64,000 nt of DNA from Siphonodentalium dalli (taxonomy: Eukaryota; Mollusca; Scaphopoda; Gadilida; Siphonodentaliidae): positions 158,778,875 to 158,842,874 of the forward strand of contig CP136062.1 of the NCBI GenBank assembly GCA_032622095.1. Reading direction: 5' to 3'. Of this stretch, positions 22,550 through 33,545 are shown in pieces; position 1 is the first letter of the stretch, and every line of letters begins with the position of its first letter. The translations under genes were made by a program, and so were the position numbers. Below the pieces are notes generated by a model. The model saw nothing but the letters and a program-made list of their open reading frames with translations. It searched no databases and was not told the origin of the DNA.

Positions 22550-22848
22550 TAGAAATATTTTCTTAAAGTATTACTTAACTTAGAAAAAAAATCTTGAAAC
22601 AAGAAATATATATTTAATTTTTGAAGCCATTTTCTTAGTAAGGAAATTGTTTCTTGTTTCAAGACTAAAATCTATCTTATTTGAGAAAACTATCTCTTGT
22701 CTGGTGGGAGTTTCTTAAATTTTCTTGATGTAGCAGACTTGGGGGGTATATTTCCCAAAATAAGATTTATTTTCCTGTTTCAGGAAATAGTTTTTCTTGT
22801 TTCAAGATATTTTATCTTATTAAGAAATTATTTTTGGCAGTGCAGTTG
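22550..22848. mobile_element. MITE with CACTGCCAAAAAT terminus (reversed)
   Basis: Right end TTTTTGGCAGTG at 22837-22848. The interior is rich in TTTCTTGTTTCAAGA and its inverse TCTTGAAACAAG, so it folds on itself. Same family as 6603. The left end is approximate. Confidence 0.65.
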
Positions 22849-23030
22849 AGCAGCTTGAGCTGTTCAATTCGCAGTAATTTTGTGATGGTTATAAATTGGT
22901 CACTTCAGCCTGAACTCACGTTATTTGTCATTTCCAAACGTTGGTGTTGGTATTAGTGATGCCGAATGTATGGCATGTGTTAGTTAAGTTTCCTGGAGGT
23001 AATATTTATTCCATTGCGAATGATGTTCAG

Positions 23031-23201
23031 TGAATGGTAAGTGTGCAAACTGGGCATCGTGAACTCCGTGCAACGCAAAATGTGGACGTGGAAGAAGGAC
23101 CAGGAAAAGGCTATGTACTAATCCCGTCCCACGCTATGGCGACAGAACATGTTCAGGCAAACCGCTAACGTCTCAGGCGTGTAAATCGAAACCATGTCCA
23201 G
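23031..23201 (+). pseudogene. TSP1 exon with in-frame stop
   Basis: A 171-nt phase 1-1 exon copy with acceptor ATGTTCAG and donor CAG|GTATTA, collinear with the intact exon at 34046. Reading from the phase-1 border, the codon of the third layered Trp is TGA (23060-23062) where intact copies have TGG. The first Trp codon has become TGT and Gly-Gly-Arg has become Gly-Asp-Arg. All six cysteine codons remain. If spliced it would truncate the protein, so the module is likely skipped or the lineage is dead. Confidence 0.85.
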
Positions 23202-23640
23202 GTATTATATTACAATGTTATTTTTTCCGGATAATTTGGTACATTTGTTGAAACAATATCCTTCCTGATTTTAAAGAGAAAATATCAGCTTTCACACCTT
23301 TCTCTTTTCATAATGATTCAACTCAAGTTAAATGCAATTTAGCCTTTAAAAATATTTTTCTCGTCAAAGAAAAGTCACCTAGTAGAATCTAACAAATAAT
23401 TTCCCTTCGAGTTTCCGCATTTAACACTAGATGTCTAGTTTAGTATGAATCTAGGTCAGTGGTATAAGGTCACGAATGTCAAGCTGGGAAGAACTGAAAA
23501 TGACAGCGACAACGTGCTCAACTCAACGCCAGCTGAACATGATTTCGGTCCTGACATAGTATAGTATAAGCAGGCTGTAGGCCTGTTCTACTAACATTCC
23601 ACGAAAACAATATCTGATTCAAATCACAAACTATTTTCAG

Positions 23641-23811
23641 TGAATGGTAGGTGGGGCAACTGGGCAGCGTGGACTTCGTGCAACGCACTATGTGGAAGTG
23701 GAAAAAGGTCGAGGAGAAGGCTGTGTAACAACCCAGCCCCACGCTATGGTGGCAGAACATGTCTAGGCAGTGCGTCAGGTTTCAAGGCGTGTAAATCGAA
23801 ACCATGTGCAG
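23641..23811 (+). CDS. TSP1-domain exon (phase 1-1), b-type
   Basis: Intact 171-nt exon with acceptor CTATTTTCAG and donor CAG|GTAACC. It encodes VNGRWGNWAAW, CNALCGSG, KRSRRRLC, NNPAPRYGG and CKSKPCAG, with six cysteines and three Trp. It is closest to the exon at 35880 (the b-type signature CGSGKRSRRRLC is shared). The pair 23031/23641 is the older paralogue of the cluster 34046-36050. No O-fucosylation threonine. Open sequence beyond the donor is intron. Confidence 0.93.
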
Positions 23812-24849
23812 GTAACCTCATTACATACGTTATACGACACTATCCATATGAGTTCAAACTACCAGTATTCCCACAAGAGTTGTTGGTTACTTGTTCTACT
23901 AATTGCAATCATTCGATTGAGGTATTTAACATTGCACATTCACATTTTCGACTTGTGCATGTTAGGAAATATACCCGCAATAAGTGAAAAAATATATCAA
24001 GAATTAGATCATACCATGAATCTGTACTTGGCTAATACCAGTATAGATCATATTCCACCAGTACAAAACCTTGGAACTTTTTGAAGTTTTGACAGGGAAC
24101 CTTATAAAGTCTAAAAAATAACGTAGGGAAATTATTTCTTAGTTATTATCTGTTACTTAATAATCTACTCCACTGAAGGTGAAGGTCCCAACTCGAGATT
24201 GCATGCTTTTCTGTGACTTTTCTGACATGATGTCGCAATAAACATATGAATTAATTACCCACGAGAAATTTCGTAATTGTAAGCGACGCAAATAAACATC
24301 GCTCACAAAAGTGACTTAAATCGTTAAATCATGAAGTTGGCCCTTCATCTACAGTGAAGTACATTATTAAGGAACAAGTAATAACCAAGAAATATATTTC
24401 TCGCGTTATTTTTTTGACTTTGTAAGGTTTTTTGCTGGTGGAATATGATCTCTACAGACTGTGTGCGTTAGCAGTATTAGAGTTTCGTGACATGATCAAG
24501 AATAGGTTCTGGTTTAATAGGCACCCATTACTCACGGTAGACCGCAGAACTGTATATAGTTCAAAATTGCACTTGAGAGTGGAATGGCGGTGGCAATTGC
24601 TAGTTTGACGAAAAAGTGATACCCAACATTTATGTTTGCTTTCCCATCGATTTCCCCGCCCCTCTCCACTGAGATTTTAATTATTAAGAAAATTATAGTG
24701 GCCTGCATCTACTAAAAAGATATTCATTTGCCCATATGATGTTTGTGGCAAATGTGTCACGCCTTGTATACAGTTATGTCAAGAATTTCCCCGCCCCTCT
24801 CCACGGAGGTTTTAATGCCTGGAGAGAGTCTTTCTTATTAAGAGAGGTT
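23812..24849. other. Intron sequence after exon 23641
   Basis: Bases to about 24180 are paralogous to the intron after 36050. The rest is unmatched. Two CCCCGCCCCTCTCCAC-containing stretches (about 24653 and 24789) form a short repeat. No further exon recognised. Confidence 0.5.
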
Positions 24850-25357
24850 TCTTATTAAGAACATTATATATATACCTTTATTTCCTCAAGGCGAACTGCT
24901 TAATATCATTTACGAGGTCGCGAATGGGTGGCGGGATACATGCAAGAAATATCATCAACTGATCTATGGGGTTCAAGTTGTCAATATATAAGAAGAAACA
25001 TGGTATACCGAAATCCTCTATGACGTTGAACCATATTTCGATTCTTGTTTCGGCTAAGGCGGGACATAAGAGAATTGCATGCTCGATTTCGTTTTCAAAA
25101 AGTTTATGACATATCTGACACTTCCCGTGTACTTGGGACAAGGCCCGGGCCAGGATTTTGGCTATTTCTAGAAATTCAAGCTTATGTTGAGGATAGCTTC
25201 TACATGCTAGCCAAAGAGGTGAAATTGACAGTGAACTGTGATTATTTGCGAATGGGACTAGGTAATGTTCATTTCGTAATCTTGTCGAAAAGTGTTGTTT
25301 TGTTTTTTGATAAATTTGCACGGGTGGCCGCCGGCCGCGCATATTTAGCGATTTTTC
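24850..25357 (-). mobile_element. 3' end of a non-LTR retrotransposon (LINE relic)
   Basis: The minus-strand frame 25342-24878 (154 residues) contains CQICHKLFENEIEHAILLC, i.e. a C-x2-C...H-x4-C knuckle, followed by R-x3-W. This is the cysteine-rich segment at the C-terminus of many LINE reverse-transcriptase proteins. The frame ends with TAA inside AATAAAG, followed at once by a short TATATATATAA tail, as expected for a LINE 3' end. Upstream of 25357 the frame closes, so reverse transcriptase and endonuclease are missing (5'-truncated copy). Family not determined. Confidence 0.7.
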
Positions 25358-25556
25358 TGCCTACTGGTGTGGGATACTGGTGTGTCCCACACCATTTTCA
25401 GTGCTATTCTCTGTATTTATAATTTTAAAACACCTGGGTGGTTGGGGTGAGAGGCTACGGGGTAGGCCGAGAAGAGAGCGAACGAGTGGGGCTATGCTTA
25501 CATAACATTGTACACATGACCCGATTTAAACACTCATCGTTCGTTTTGACGTCGTA

Positions 25557-25770
25557 AACTAATGCCCTAAATAATCGACTCCTTAACCATAGCAGAAATA
25601 TGGGTAACTTTTCAGGATTTAGTCGGAAATATGGATTGTTGCCATTCGTCGGAAAGATCTCACTGAGAGCTTTCCGATGAATGGCAAAAAGCCATATTTC
25701 CAACAAAATCCTTAAAAATTTACCATAATTCTGTTATGGTTAAGCAGTGGATTATTTAGGGAATTACTGT
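25557..25770. mobile_element. Foldback MITE, relative of 8316-8450, with nested hairpin
   Basis: Outer arms CTAATGCCCTAAATAATCG.. / ATTATTTAGGGAATTACTG and GGGTAACTTTTCAGGATT / AATCCTTAAAAATTTACC match the family at 8316. The loop is replaced by a second palindrome, GCCATTCGTCGGAAAG / CTTTCCGATGAATGGC, itself flanked by GAAATATGG / CCATATTTC. Confidence 0.8.
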
Positions 25771-26007
25771 AGTTGTATGACCAGTTAACAATCATCAATG
25801 GTGTTCTTTATATAATTATATGGTTAATTAACCTTCAGCGAACACATTAAACACAATGCAAGGAATGACATAGGGCACGACACAGTATTGTGGGAACAAA
25901 AGTTCAAAATTTATTCCATGTATACGTTTAAGTTGAAGCAAGATATGTATATTTTCAACATCGGGATGGGTTGTGCAAAATACATGGACTTTATTTTACT
26001 TTTTAAA

Positions 26008-26025
26008 GTCACGTGGCCGCGTGAC
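26008..26025. promoter_or_regulatory. Palindromic E-box next to a candidate start codon
   Basis: GTCACGTGGCCGCGTGAC contains CACGTG (26010-26015) and a second CGTGAC half. It sits about 11 bases before an ATGATGGCTGCC that resembles a YY1-type start context (YY1 sites often overlap the first codon). Binding is inferred from motif only. Confidence 0.35.
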
Positions 26026-26035
26026 CTCCATATCC

Positions 26036-26197
26036 ATGATGGCTGCCTTCATAAGCAAACATCTAGGATATTTACGAGAATTTTTGCGCGTTTTGTCCGA
26101 ATTTACCACAAACAGCCGTGGTATGTCCCTAGATCACTTGATCGACATTCCTTTACAGTTTACTGGTTCAGGAGACGCAGCACGTGTGCTCAAGAAG
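26036..26197 (+). CDS. Possible first coding exon, unidentified gene
   Basis: Opens with ATGATGGCTGCC in good start context and runs 54 codons to a donor AAG|GTCAGA, ending in phase 0. The peptide (MMAAFISKHLGYLREFLRVL... to ...GDAARVLKK) looks like a globular, helical N-terminus with no low complexity. The codon pattern is unlike nearby random frames, and a palindromic E-box lies just upstream. No family was recognised. The donor is only fair and no second exon was identified. It lies on the same strand as the TSP1 gene and, if real, would be a gene nested in its intron or a sign that the TSP1 exons belong to more than one gene. Confidence 0.35.
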
Positions 26198-26199
26198 GT

Positions 26200-27191
26200 C
26201 AGAGTCAATATTATTTGTTGTTTTGCGATTCTCGTTTTAAGGCCTCTCATCCGATGTGTTGTGTTGTTATTATAAAGCCATTTTACGTAGGACCTAGGCT
26301 ACCACTGTTCTCGTATATAATTCACAGATGAAGACTTTGGTGTATTAATAAGTATATTCTATCACGATGTATTAATAAATTATCGTATATTATTTCTGTT
26401 TTGCGCGCAGTTATCTATATATAAACACGTGCTTGTGTTTCTCTTTTTTTTTCGTTACCGGAATAGTCCAAGTTATATTATATATTATATATTTATATAA
26501 TGTTTGCATATATATGCGAAGACTTGCACAGTTATTAGACAGTTATCATCTCGTAAACATTCCAATTTCCAGATGCCCTTAGTCGTGTGACAATAAAGAG
26601 CGTTTCATTTTAATTTATCGTAACTCGGTGAAACACAAATAATTCGGTTTATTGCTGTCGGATTTAATAAATTATAATTAAGCCATTCATTAGCAATATC
26701 GTATAATAAGATCATTTTCATATCCATGTATATATTAGGGCAATAGGGTGTATATATATATTTCGGAATATTGTTCCCCCCCCCCCCCAAACAATCTTGC
26801 CGACTGCCACTGATGAAAATTCGCTGCGTTTGTGCATGGTTAGTGGCATATAAAGAATATCCCGATCCACGACGACAATATTATATTTAAAGTCTTCAAT
26901 TCAATTCACAACTAATATATACATTATTCTATATAAACTTTAGCCCGGCCCAAATTACACCATGTACAAGCCTTAATTTCAATTGTTGACATGCTATCAT
27001 AAAGTTTTTCTATTAACATGCACGCTCTCTCGATTCTGTGCTTTTAACATCGCCACTCACCACCACCATTACATAATAGTGATGACGTCATATAGGTGGA
27101 CACAATTAACTCCGACTCCGATTCCGTGTTTTAAATTAGTCTACTCATTTGGCGTCATATTGGCTTAATTATTACGCGATTGTTTTGTGAC
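26200..27191. other. AT-rich stretch, nothing recognised
   Basis: Contains a TATATTATATATTATATAT run near 26475-26500 and a poly-C run at 26777-26788. No exon pair for the candidate at 26036 was found. Confidence 0.5.
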
Positions 27192-27350
27192 TTGGATCGT
27201 TGTGATCATAATAAGGGTGGCTTTCCTGGATCATTGTGATCATAATAGGTGTGGCTTTCCGATTGTTATGGGATTTGGGTCGTTGTGATCATAATAGGGG
27301 TGGCTTTCCTGGATCATTGTGATCATAATAGGGGTGGCTTTCCGATAATG
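27192..27350. repeat. Tandem repeat around GATCRTTGTGATCATAATAG
   Basis: Four copies of GGATCATTGTGATCATAATA followed by GG(G/T)GTGGCTTTCC, in a higher-order pair of about 90 bp. The core TTGTGATCATAA is partly palindromic. Confidence 0.9.
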
Positions 27351-27411
27351 TTTTGTTCTATTCATCAGGATAGCAATCCTTTAAGTTAGTGAAGGATTTA
27401 ATTAATCGTTA

Positions 27412-30056
27412 ACCCTTTCATGACAGGGACAGTTCTGTGTGCGGCATTAAAGACCATGTGTATGTCATTGCAGTATCTCATATAGGCTAGTCTCACATGT
27501 GGAACCTCGCATAGATAAGAGAATACACTTGCTCACAATGTTGTTTGGCCAAAGTATGTGTAAATGCGAGAGTCGCAAATTTAAGAGAATGCATTCACTA
27601 AGGGGGTGTTCATACATTAGCCGACGAAGATCCTATTAGCTTTAGCCGTTTAGCGATAACAATAGAGTGATTATACTTCGCCGGATAAGAATTGCATGTA
27701 TCCGGATACGCATCTATACGGTTTTCAACTTTTGGCTAAAATGATTTAGTACAAGGACCTGATTGTCGTATGGATTCTGATTCGCTCTGCGGTTGAATTA
27801 TATGTTTACCCGGGGTCATGCCGTCATGGATGATTTCCATTTCAACAATTAACTCCGACAATATTATTGTGTAATCACTGATAGACCAGCCCGCTTTTCA
27901 CCTGTGTACATATGGGTTATTGTTCCAGTTTGATTGTCTCTAATCAGCTGTCCGTCGGTGGTCACACACCTTGAATATAAGCTATTATTATAAATACTAA
28001 CTGATGATGGTACGTGTACTCTCTTGTGCATGGTATAATTGTTGCGCATTCGAGGGAATTAAATGTGCGTGTTCATGTACATGTATGTTCATATATGTAT
28101 GGAAGAAATAGGATGGCACGTTTCAACGGATTCAAACTTAATGGACAATCAGTTCAATAATCTAAATCTGAGTGCGTCGTGGACATACATGTATATGCAC
28201 AGGGACGGGTCTAGAGGGCCTGATTTGGAGGTGTGGGACAGTTCATCTTGGGAATTTCCAACTGCACCAAACCTTGAATTTCACCAAACTCACAAGTTCG
28301 CGTAAATCCATGTACGCACCACGTTGGGCTTTAATCTAACTTTCCACTCACAGTAATCCTCTAGGCGGCACCGTATTGAGCGATTTCCTTTAGATCTGAA
28401 CCTGTGTTTAAACCTGGAAATTGCCCAATCCTAACATGTTTAGTGGTCTGACGTCAAGCAACTTGAACCCCGGTTTGATTCAGTGAAATTAGATAGCTGT
28501 TTAACTGACAAAGGGGATGGGACCATGACATAATATTATCGACCGACCCTTGTTATGGCCAGGTGTGAGAATGTGTTTTAATCTGAACCCTAAAATTTGC
28601 AAAACCCTAGCATCAAGACCAGTCGACATAAATTTCGACTCAGTATATCATATAAATTCATCTGAGTCGAACAGGACTGGCCGGAAAGCTATTTCCAGAC
28701 TTGGGGATATACCAGGAAATTCCTTGTTTTGATTGGAAGCGGTACCAGAAACCGCTAACCCCGATTGGCTAACCGATAACAGCTGCGCGTGTCCCGTAAA
28801 AATAGCTCAGTTGTCATCTGTATACGGCGAACGCAATAGTCGTTTAACTAGGTCATGTGGCACTGATTTAAAGTTAGTTTTAATAGTCGTAGTGATTTTG
28901 ACCAGCTGCTTTATTATTTATTAACACTTTTGACAAATGGCATGATTCTGATCGGCGGCGAAATAACCGATGCCGATATTCAGTGTTCTGTAAATCTCTG
29001 CCTCTCGTAACATTCCAATACAACCGCATAAATTATTCCTTATTTGGAATGTCTGTGACATCAGTATGACGTCACGATAGTGGGGGAAGCCCATTGTTCT
29101 GGAAATGGGTTTTTACATGAATTCGTGTCGACGTAATATTATAATTATTACGGAGATGTTTACGTCGACTGCATCAAGACTTGCCTTAAGATTTCCAAAT
29201 GTTGGACATTTTCCAATCTTGACACACCTCTCAGGTTGGATAATTTCCAACTGATGGCCGTTTCAGTCTAACAATTTGGCCAAAACCATAAGCAAATGTA
29301 GCCTAAAAAAATCACCACTAATACATTGTTGGAAAATCAAACTACGAGAACAATATCAACATATTGTTGATGTCAAATTTCCAACTAATGTCGTGTCAGG
29401 TATGAAATTTCCAGATTGAATAGTTTGATTGAAGTTGGGATGAGACACCCCCATCGCCACGGCCCTCTATACATGGACATGGTCAACGCCCAAGTAAAAT
29501 GAAACGTGCTAACGGAAAATATGATTCGCTATGTTGAAACCTATATATATAATATATAATCCAATCCGAATGATTAGACACCAATTTGTAGAGATGTGTG
29601 CGACGAAAAGATCTCAAAACTGATAATGACCATGATTTGGTGCGACACTCACTTCACAGATTGTCTATGAACTCAAACAAACCTTTAACAATGTTGTTTT
29701 AATATCTTTAAAATTACCAATAGCAATACCTGATATATGAGTAGGAATTAATAATTTCGGCATTTCCATTTCTAAAATTGTTCACTTCACTATACTGCCC
29801 AACCATACCTCTAGCAGGAAAAGGCTAGATGTTGACAGGTGTACAGCAATATCATATTTCAGTTCAGTGAGAACTAAAAGGAAAAACAATTAACAAGTAA
29901 AGGAGACACATGAATATGTGCGTACCTATGCCGGCGATGTGTAAACACTCTGCATTAAACTTCGCCGGTTAACGGGATCGCCGCTTAGATCACTCACCGG
30001 CTATGTGTAAATGGCACATACATTTCAGAACGCTCCAGTCATGTAAGGGTTAATGG
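27412..30056. mobile_element. Composite TTAA element, ~2.6 kb, probably interrupted
   Basis: Left end TTAACCCTTTCATGACAG and right end (reversed) TTAACCCTTACATGACTG suggest one TTAA-bounded element. Left of 27605 are the same hairpins as in the element at 10242. From about 27608 a second inverted pair starts: CATACATTAGCCGACGAAGATC with, reversed near 30010, TTTACACATAGCCGGTGAG, and ATACTTCGCCGGATAAG with ACACATCGCCGGCATAG. It therefore looks like one foldback inserted within another. The interior (28000-29900) has no transposase. It contains TTGGAAATTTCCAAC-like words and a GTCGACGTAA..TTACG..CGTCGAC hairpin at 29127-29170. Confidence 0.5.
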
Positions 30057-31174
30057 AACATTCGTCATATTAAAATATATGTGGACACTAGGTGATCGGC
30101 AAACCTGTCTATGTCACAAGTGTATTACACCCACTATCATATCCTTCCTCCCATATTACAGACATAGTATGGACATTCAAATAAGTCGTTGTAGTATCTA
30201 CTGAAGTGTAAATTTACACACTGGCAACTTTCGTCGTCTCGGCATTTCGTCATGTTGTCAGCATATCAAAGTACATGGGTATCAAATGCATCTTTACTAA
30301 ACCGCACGACACGAGAGGTAACAATTAAGCAGTGTGCAATGCTACTAACATTTGCCTTCAAGTACATGTATGATTGATTCTTGTGAGATAATTACATGCT
30401 ATTTACATGCACATTTTGGTGGCATCGCAAAAGGTGGAAATACCAGTTTATTCTCTAATTTCTAGTTTCTTTTCTAGTTATATTTGGTGCAGATTCATTT
30501 TATAAACATTTTCGCATTTGTCTTCTGTCAAATTGTAGCTTTCTGTATCGAAACACCTGCGAGAGAATGCCAGAGATATTTGCGAGTATGCTCACACGGC
30601 CTTAACCCTTTCAGTGCCAAGTCCGATTTTTGTATCAACCCATATTTCCTTGATCATTTTTCAAATTTATTGATTATAATGTGGTACATTGATGGAAAGA
30701 GCTCTCGGAGAGAAATAAACAAGCATCTTATGTCGCATTGTTTGTATATTCAAGTATCTTAGGTTTTACATTAATTTATTTTAAACCTGCCATGTGTGGG
30801 GTGCTCCTAACCAAAGGAGGGGTTTCCATTTCTAAACTGATAGCCGCTATGAATGCAGTTCAGTGATACGAAGTCTTCTAATTCTCCAGCATTTAAGATT
30901 TCAGTGATGATGCCGCGAAGGAGTCCAATCAATATTATGTATCACAAACAATTCGAAAAAGGTGAATAATTTCAATCAACAGCTTCGCGCTGCAGCTGCA
31001 AAGGTCCACATATTGTTAATATATGCCAGGTTTGAAAACAGTTGAACTGGGTATGAAGGAGTGCAAGCTCGTACAGAACTACATATGCTGCGAACGATAT
31101 ATGTCTCAAAAAGTGAAATAACTACACCATGAACTCCGACCGAGCCCATGATCACAGGTTCAATGGTTCCTGTG
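30057..31174. other. Stretch without supported gene
   Basis: Contains another TTAACCCTTTCAGTGCC end at 30603, probably an element fragment. A 92-residue open frame at 30484-30762 has no recognised motif. Confidence 0.45.
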
Positions 31175-31178
31175 TTAA

Positions 31179-31438
31179 AGGTACTCAATCCGATCAGACG
31201 CTCCTAAATTACTATTTCTTTGGCTTCGGTGGTAAAACATATTTGATTCGAGTCGTGGAACCAAAGCTCAGGGTGATCAGATATCGATTTTTGAAGTTTG
31301 TTAATTTCTCGAGATGTAGCCCAGAAGCACGTGGTCAAACGGACAAATTGCGGATGAAGATGGATAACGAATCAATTTTGTTTACCCCCGAAGCCAAAGA
31401 AATTGTAATTTAGGAGCGTCTGATCGGATTGAGTACCG
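31179..31438. mobile_element. TTAA-flanked MITE, 260 bp (AGGTACTC family)
   Basis: TTAA at 31175-31178 and 31439-31442. Termini AGGTACTCAATCCGATCAG and, reversed, CGGTACTCAATCCGATCAG. Inner arms CGCTCCTAAATTAC and CTTTGGCTTCGGTGG/CCCCCGAAGCCAAAG also pair. PiggyBac-type target site. Non-coding; the open frame across it is incidental. Confidence 0.85.
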
Positions 31439-31636
31439 TTAATAGAAACAAACTGTGATAAGAATAAAAACAAAATGGCCAAAAAATATAGAGAAAAAAA
31501 GCTCGGACACGATTCCGTACACTCCAATGGCTAGGAGTCGTTGTGTTATTATAATTAACATACACTTCACAATCATACCGGTAAATATTGTCCGCGGAGC
31601 ATGTTACTAACTGTATTATGTTGCCTGATAACTTAA

Positions 31637-32075
31637 AGATGCATAATCCTAATAACGCTCCCAAATTACGATGGCTTGAGGGGTAAAAAATAATATTTGA
31701 TTCGAGTCGAGGAACCCACGTATCAAATCTCAGAGTGATCAGATATCTATTTTGGAAATCTATTATTTTTCACCTCCGATAATTTGTATAGTGGCCCAGT
31801 AAACAGTCGACGAGAAGACTGTGTCTGACCAAATTGCGGATGAAGATGGATAACTCTAAAATCAAGTGGCTTTTTTGTCAGATATTTGACAAAGCTTCAA
31901 AATTTCGTTGAAAAATTGTTGATAAATAATAGTTTTTGAGAATTTAATACTATAGTTGACTGTGGTAGCATTGTTTTTGGGCAATTACTCGATTCTGATA
32001 ATTGAAGCGGCATTTAAAAAAATGTTGTTGTTGGAATCTGATTGTATGGGGACCATTGAATCGGATTGAGTACCT
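31637..32075. mobile_element. TTAA-flanked element of the same family, 439 bp
   Basis: TTAA at 31633-31636 and 32076-32079. Right end GGATTGAGTACCT matches the family terminus. The left end AGATGCATAATCCTAATAACG is more diverged but is followed by the family's CTCCCAAATTACGATGGCTT. It lies just upstream of the exon at 32158. A paralogue of its right part is at 36400-36763. Confidence 0.75.
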
Positions 32076-32157
32076 TTAAAGTGCCTTTTCATTTAAAAAT
32101 GAAATAAGATGAAAGATTAGTCGGGCAAATTTTAACTTATATCGTGAACAATTATAG

Positions 32158-32328
32158 GCAATGGTAACTGGAGTAATTGGTCACGATGGAGTGTATGCGG
32201 CGCAAAATGTGGACGTGGCAGAAGGACACGGGCAAGGACTTGTACTAACCCCGCCCCAGTCCACGGTGGCAAAAAGTGTGCGGGCCGCGCAAAATCATCT
32301 GGGCCTTGTAATTCAAAACCATGTCCAG
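32158..32328 (+). CDS. TSP1-domain exon (phase 1-1), c-type
   Basis: 171 nt with acceptor ATTATAG and donor CAG|GTAATA. It encodes [36 protein letters not shown] and CNSKPCPG, a complete six-Cys, three-Trp TSP1 module. The correct frame begins with two bases completing a Gly codon; a different open frame starting at the ATG at 32161 is a shadow. Its closest relative is the exon at 36892, with which it shares intron, minisatellite and upstream MITE, i.e. a block duplication of about 2 kb. No O-fucose threonine (Lys in place). Confidence 0.92.
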
Positions 32329-32513
32329 GTAATATATGAATGGTTATTCTATAATTAATCATTTTAAGATGTATTTATGTTGTCTGCTAATTTTCATGAA
32401 CCAAATTTTACACTTATCTAGTTTTGCTACATGTTAGACTCCATATTGTGTTTTATAGTTCTAGCCACTTCCTTTATTACAGCTGAGTTTGTCATTGACT
32501 GAAGCAGTGCGTG

Positions 32514-32756
32514 CATAAAGATACCCATGATCTCCCACATGTGCATTCAGTTACCCATGATCTCCCAAGTGTACATCAGGTCCCGCAAGATCTCCCTGAT
32601 GTGAATAAAGTCACACGGGATCTCACAGATGTGCGTAAAGTCACACGGGATCTCCCAAATGTGCACAATGTCAAACAGGATTTCCCAAATGTCAATACAG
32701 TCACCGCCATCTCCCAAATGTGCATGAAGTCACACATTATCTCCATATGTGCATAA
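32514..32756. repeat. ~30-bp minisatellite, about 8 copies
   Basis: Units resemble GTGCATAAAGTCACACGGGATCTCCCAAAT with variation. The unit length is a multiple of three, so an open frame with HDLP/RDLP-type repeats appears, but it lies in the intron after exon 32158 and has no splice context. Homologous array at 37862-38080. Confidence 0.9.
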
Positions 32757-33243
32757 CATTAAACATAATCTAAATGTGCCCTTAATGAATTTATATGCCA
32801 TGTTAGTAACATTCCCAACACGCAGCAGTACAAAGCAGCAACACATTTGTTTATGAAACTTATTCGAGGAAGCATGGCATTATTAAAAAACAGTCACAAT
32901 TCTCTTGGAAAATATTTTAAAATGATAGATTTTGGAACAACAATGTCACCTTGACCAGGGTTCACGCTGTCTTTTCGAAAATGGCCAAAAACAATTTCAT
33001 TTCACCAAATTTTTGGCCTGTGTTTTTAAACCCAAAATCGGAAATTGATTAAAAAAACCCAAATTGATTTTGTAACGGGGGCGACATGAGAATCAACTTT
33101 ATAGTATGATCATCTTCTAATTGATTAGGTGATACAGCTTAATGTGTAACATGTGGCACTCATGGCAGTGCAATATCAAACAATTGCCACCAAATGCAAT
33201 CAATCATATAACGAGAATTAACACGAATAAATATTTTGTCTGT
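32757..33243. other. Intron, paralogous to 38090-38510
   Basis: Shared words include CACCAGGGTTCACGC-like, CCCAAATTGATTTTGTAACG and GGCACTCATGGCAGTGC. No exon seen. Confidence 0.6.
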
Positions 33244-33335
33244 TATAAGGTTTAATGGTACATGGTGGGTAGTTATAAGGTTTAATGGTACGTGGTGGGT
33301 AGTTATAATGTTTAATGGTACGTGGTGGGTAGTGG
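33244..33335. repeat. 30-bp tandem repeat, 3 copies
   Basis: GTTATAAGGTTTAATGGTAC plus RTGGTGGGTA, three near-identical copies. In the paralogous block only one degenerate copy exists (near 38497). Confidence 0.92.
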
Positions 33336-33419
33336 TATATTATCAAGTAACGATCGATGGTGTGATTAAATTAATTTAGACACGGTATTTGAGGGTATGG
33401 ACATACTTCTACAGAATGT

Positions 33420-33545
33420 TGGATGTTAAAACAAAAATATCATTAATTGTGAGACCAGAAAATGAGGATTGTTCGGCCCAGTACACACTGATGTTGACTG
33501 ATATCTCTGACTCCGAGTACTTACCTGCACATCCTGACCGTGAGA
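33420..33545 (+). repeat. Orphan upstream intron of a d-type TSP1 exon
   Basis: Matches 38605-38715, including ACCAGAAAATGAGGATTG, TCGGCCCAGTACACACTGATG and TTGACTG. That region lies 70-180 bases before the d-type exon at 38782. Here homology stops after CATCCTGACC and no d exon follows, so that module is absent from this block. An open frame across it is incidental. Confidence 0.7.

Noticed and set aside
32161-32358. Open frame beginning at an ATG in the c-type exon (same at 36895 and 38785)
   Set aside because: Wrong phase: the phase-1 frame gives the six-Cys TSP1 domain, whereas this frame gives no domain.
32511-32756. Open frame with HDLP/RDLP-type peptide repeats, or a CRISPR-like array of ~30-bp units
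   Set aside because: It is a minisatellite with a period divisible by three, in an intron. Units are adjacent without unique spacers, and the paralogous array keeps an open frame only on the other strand.
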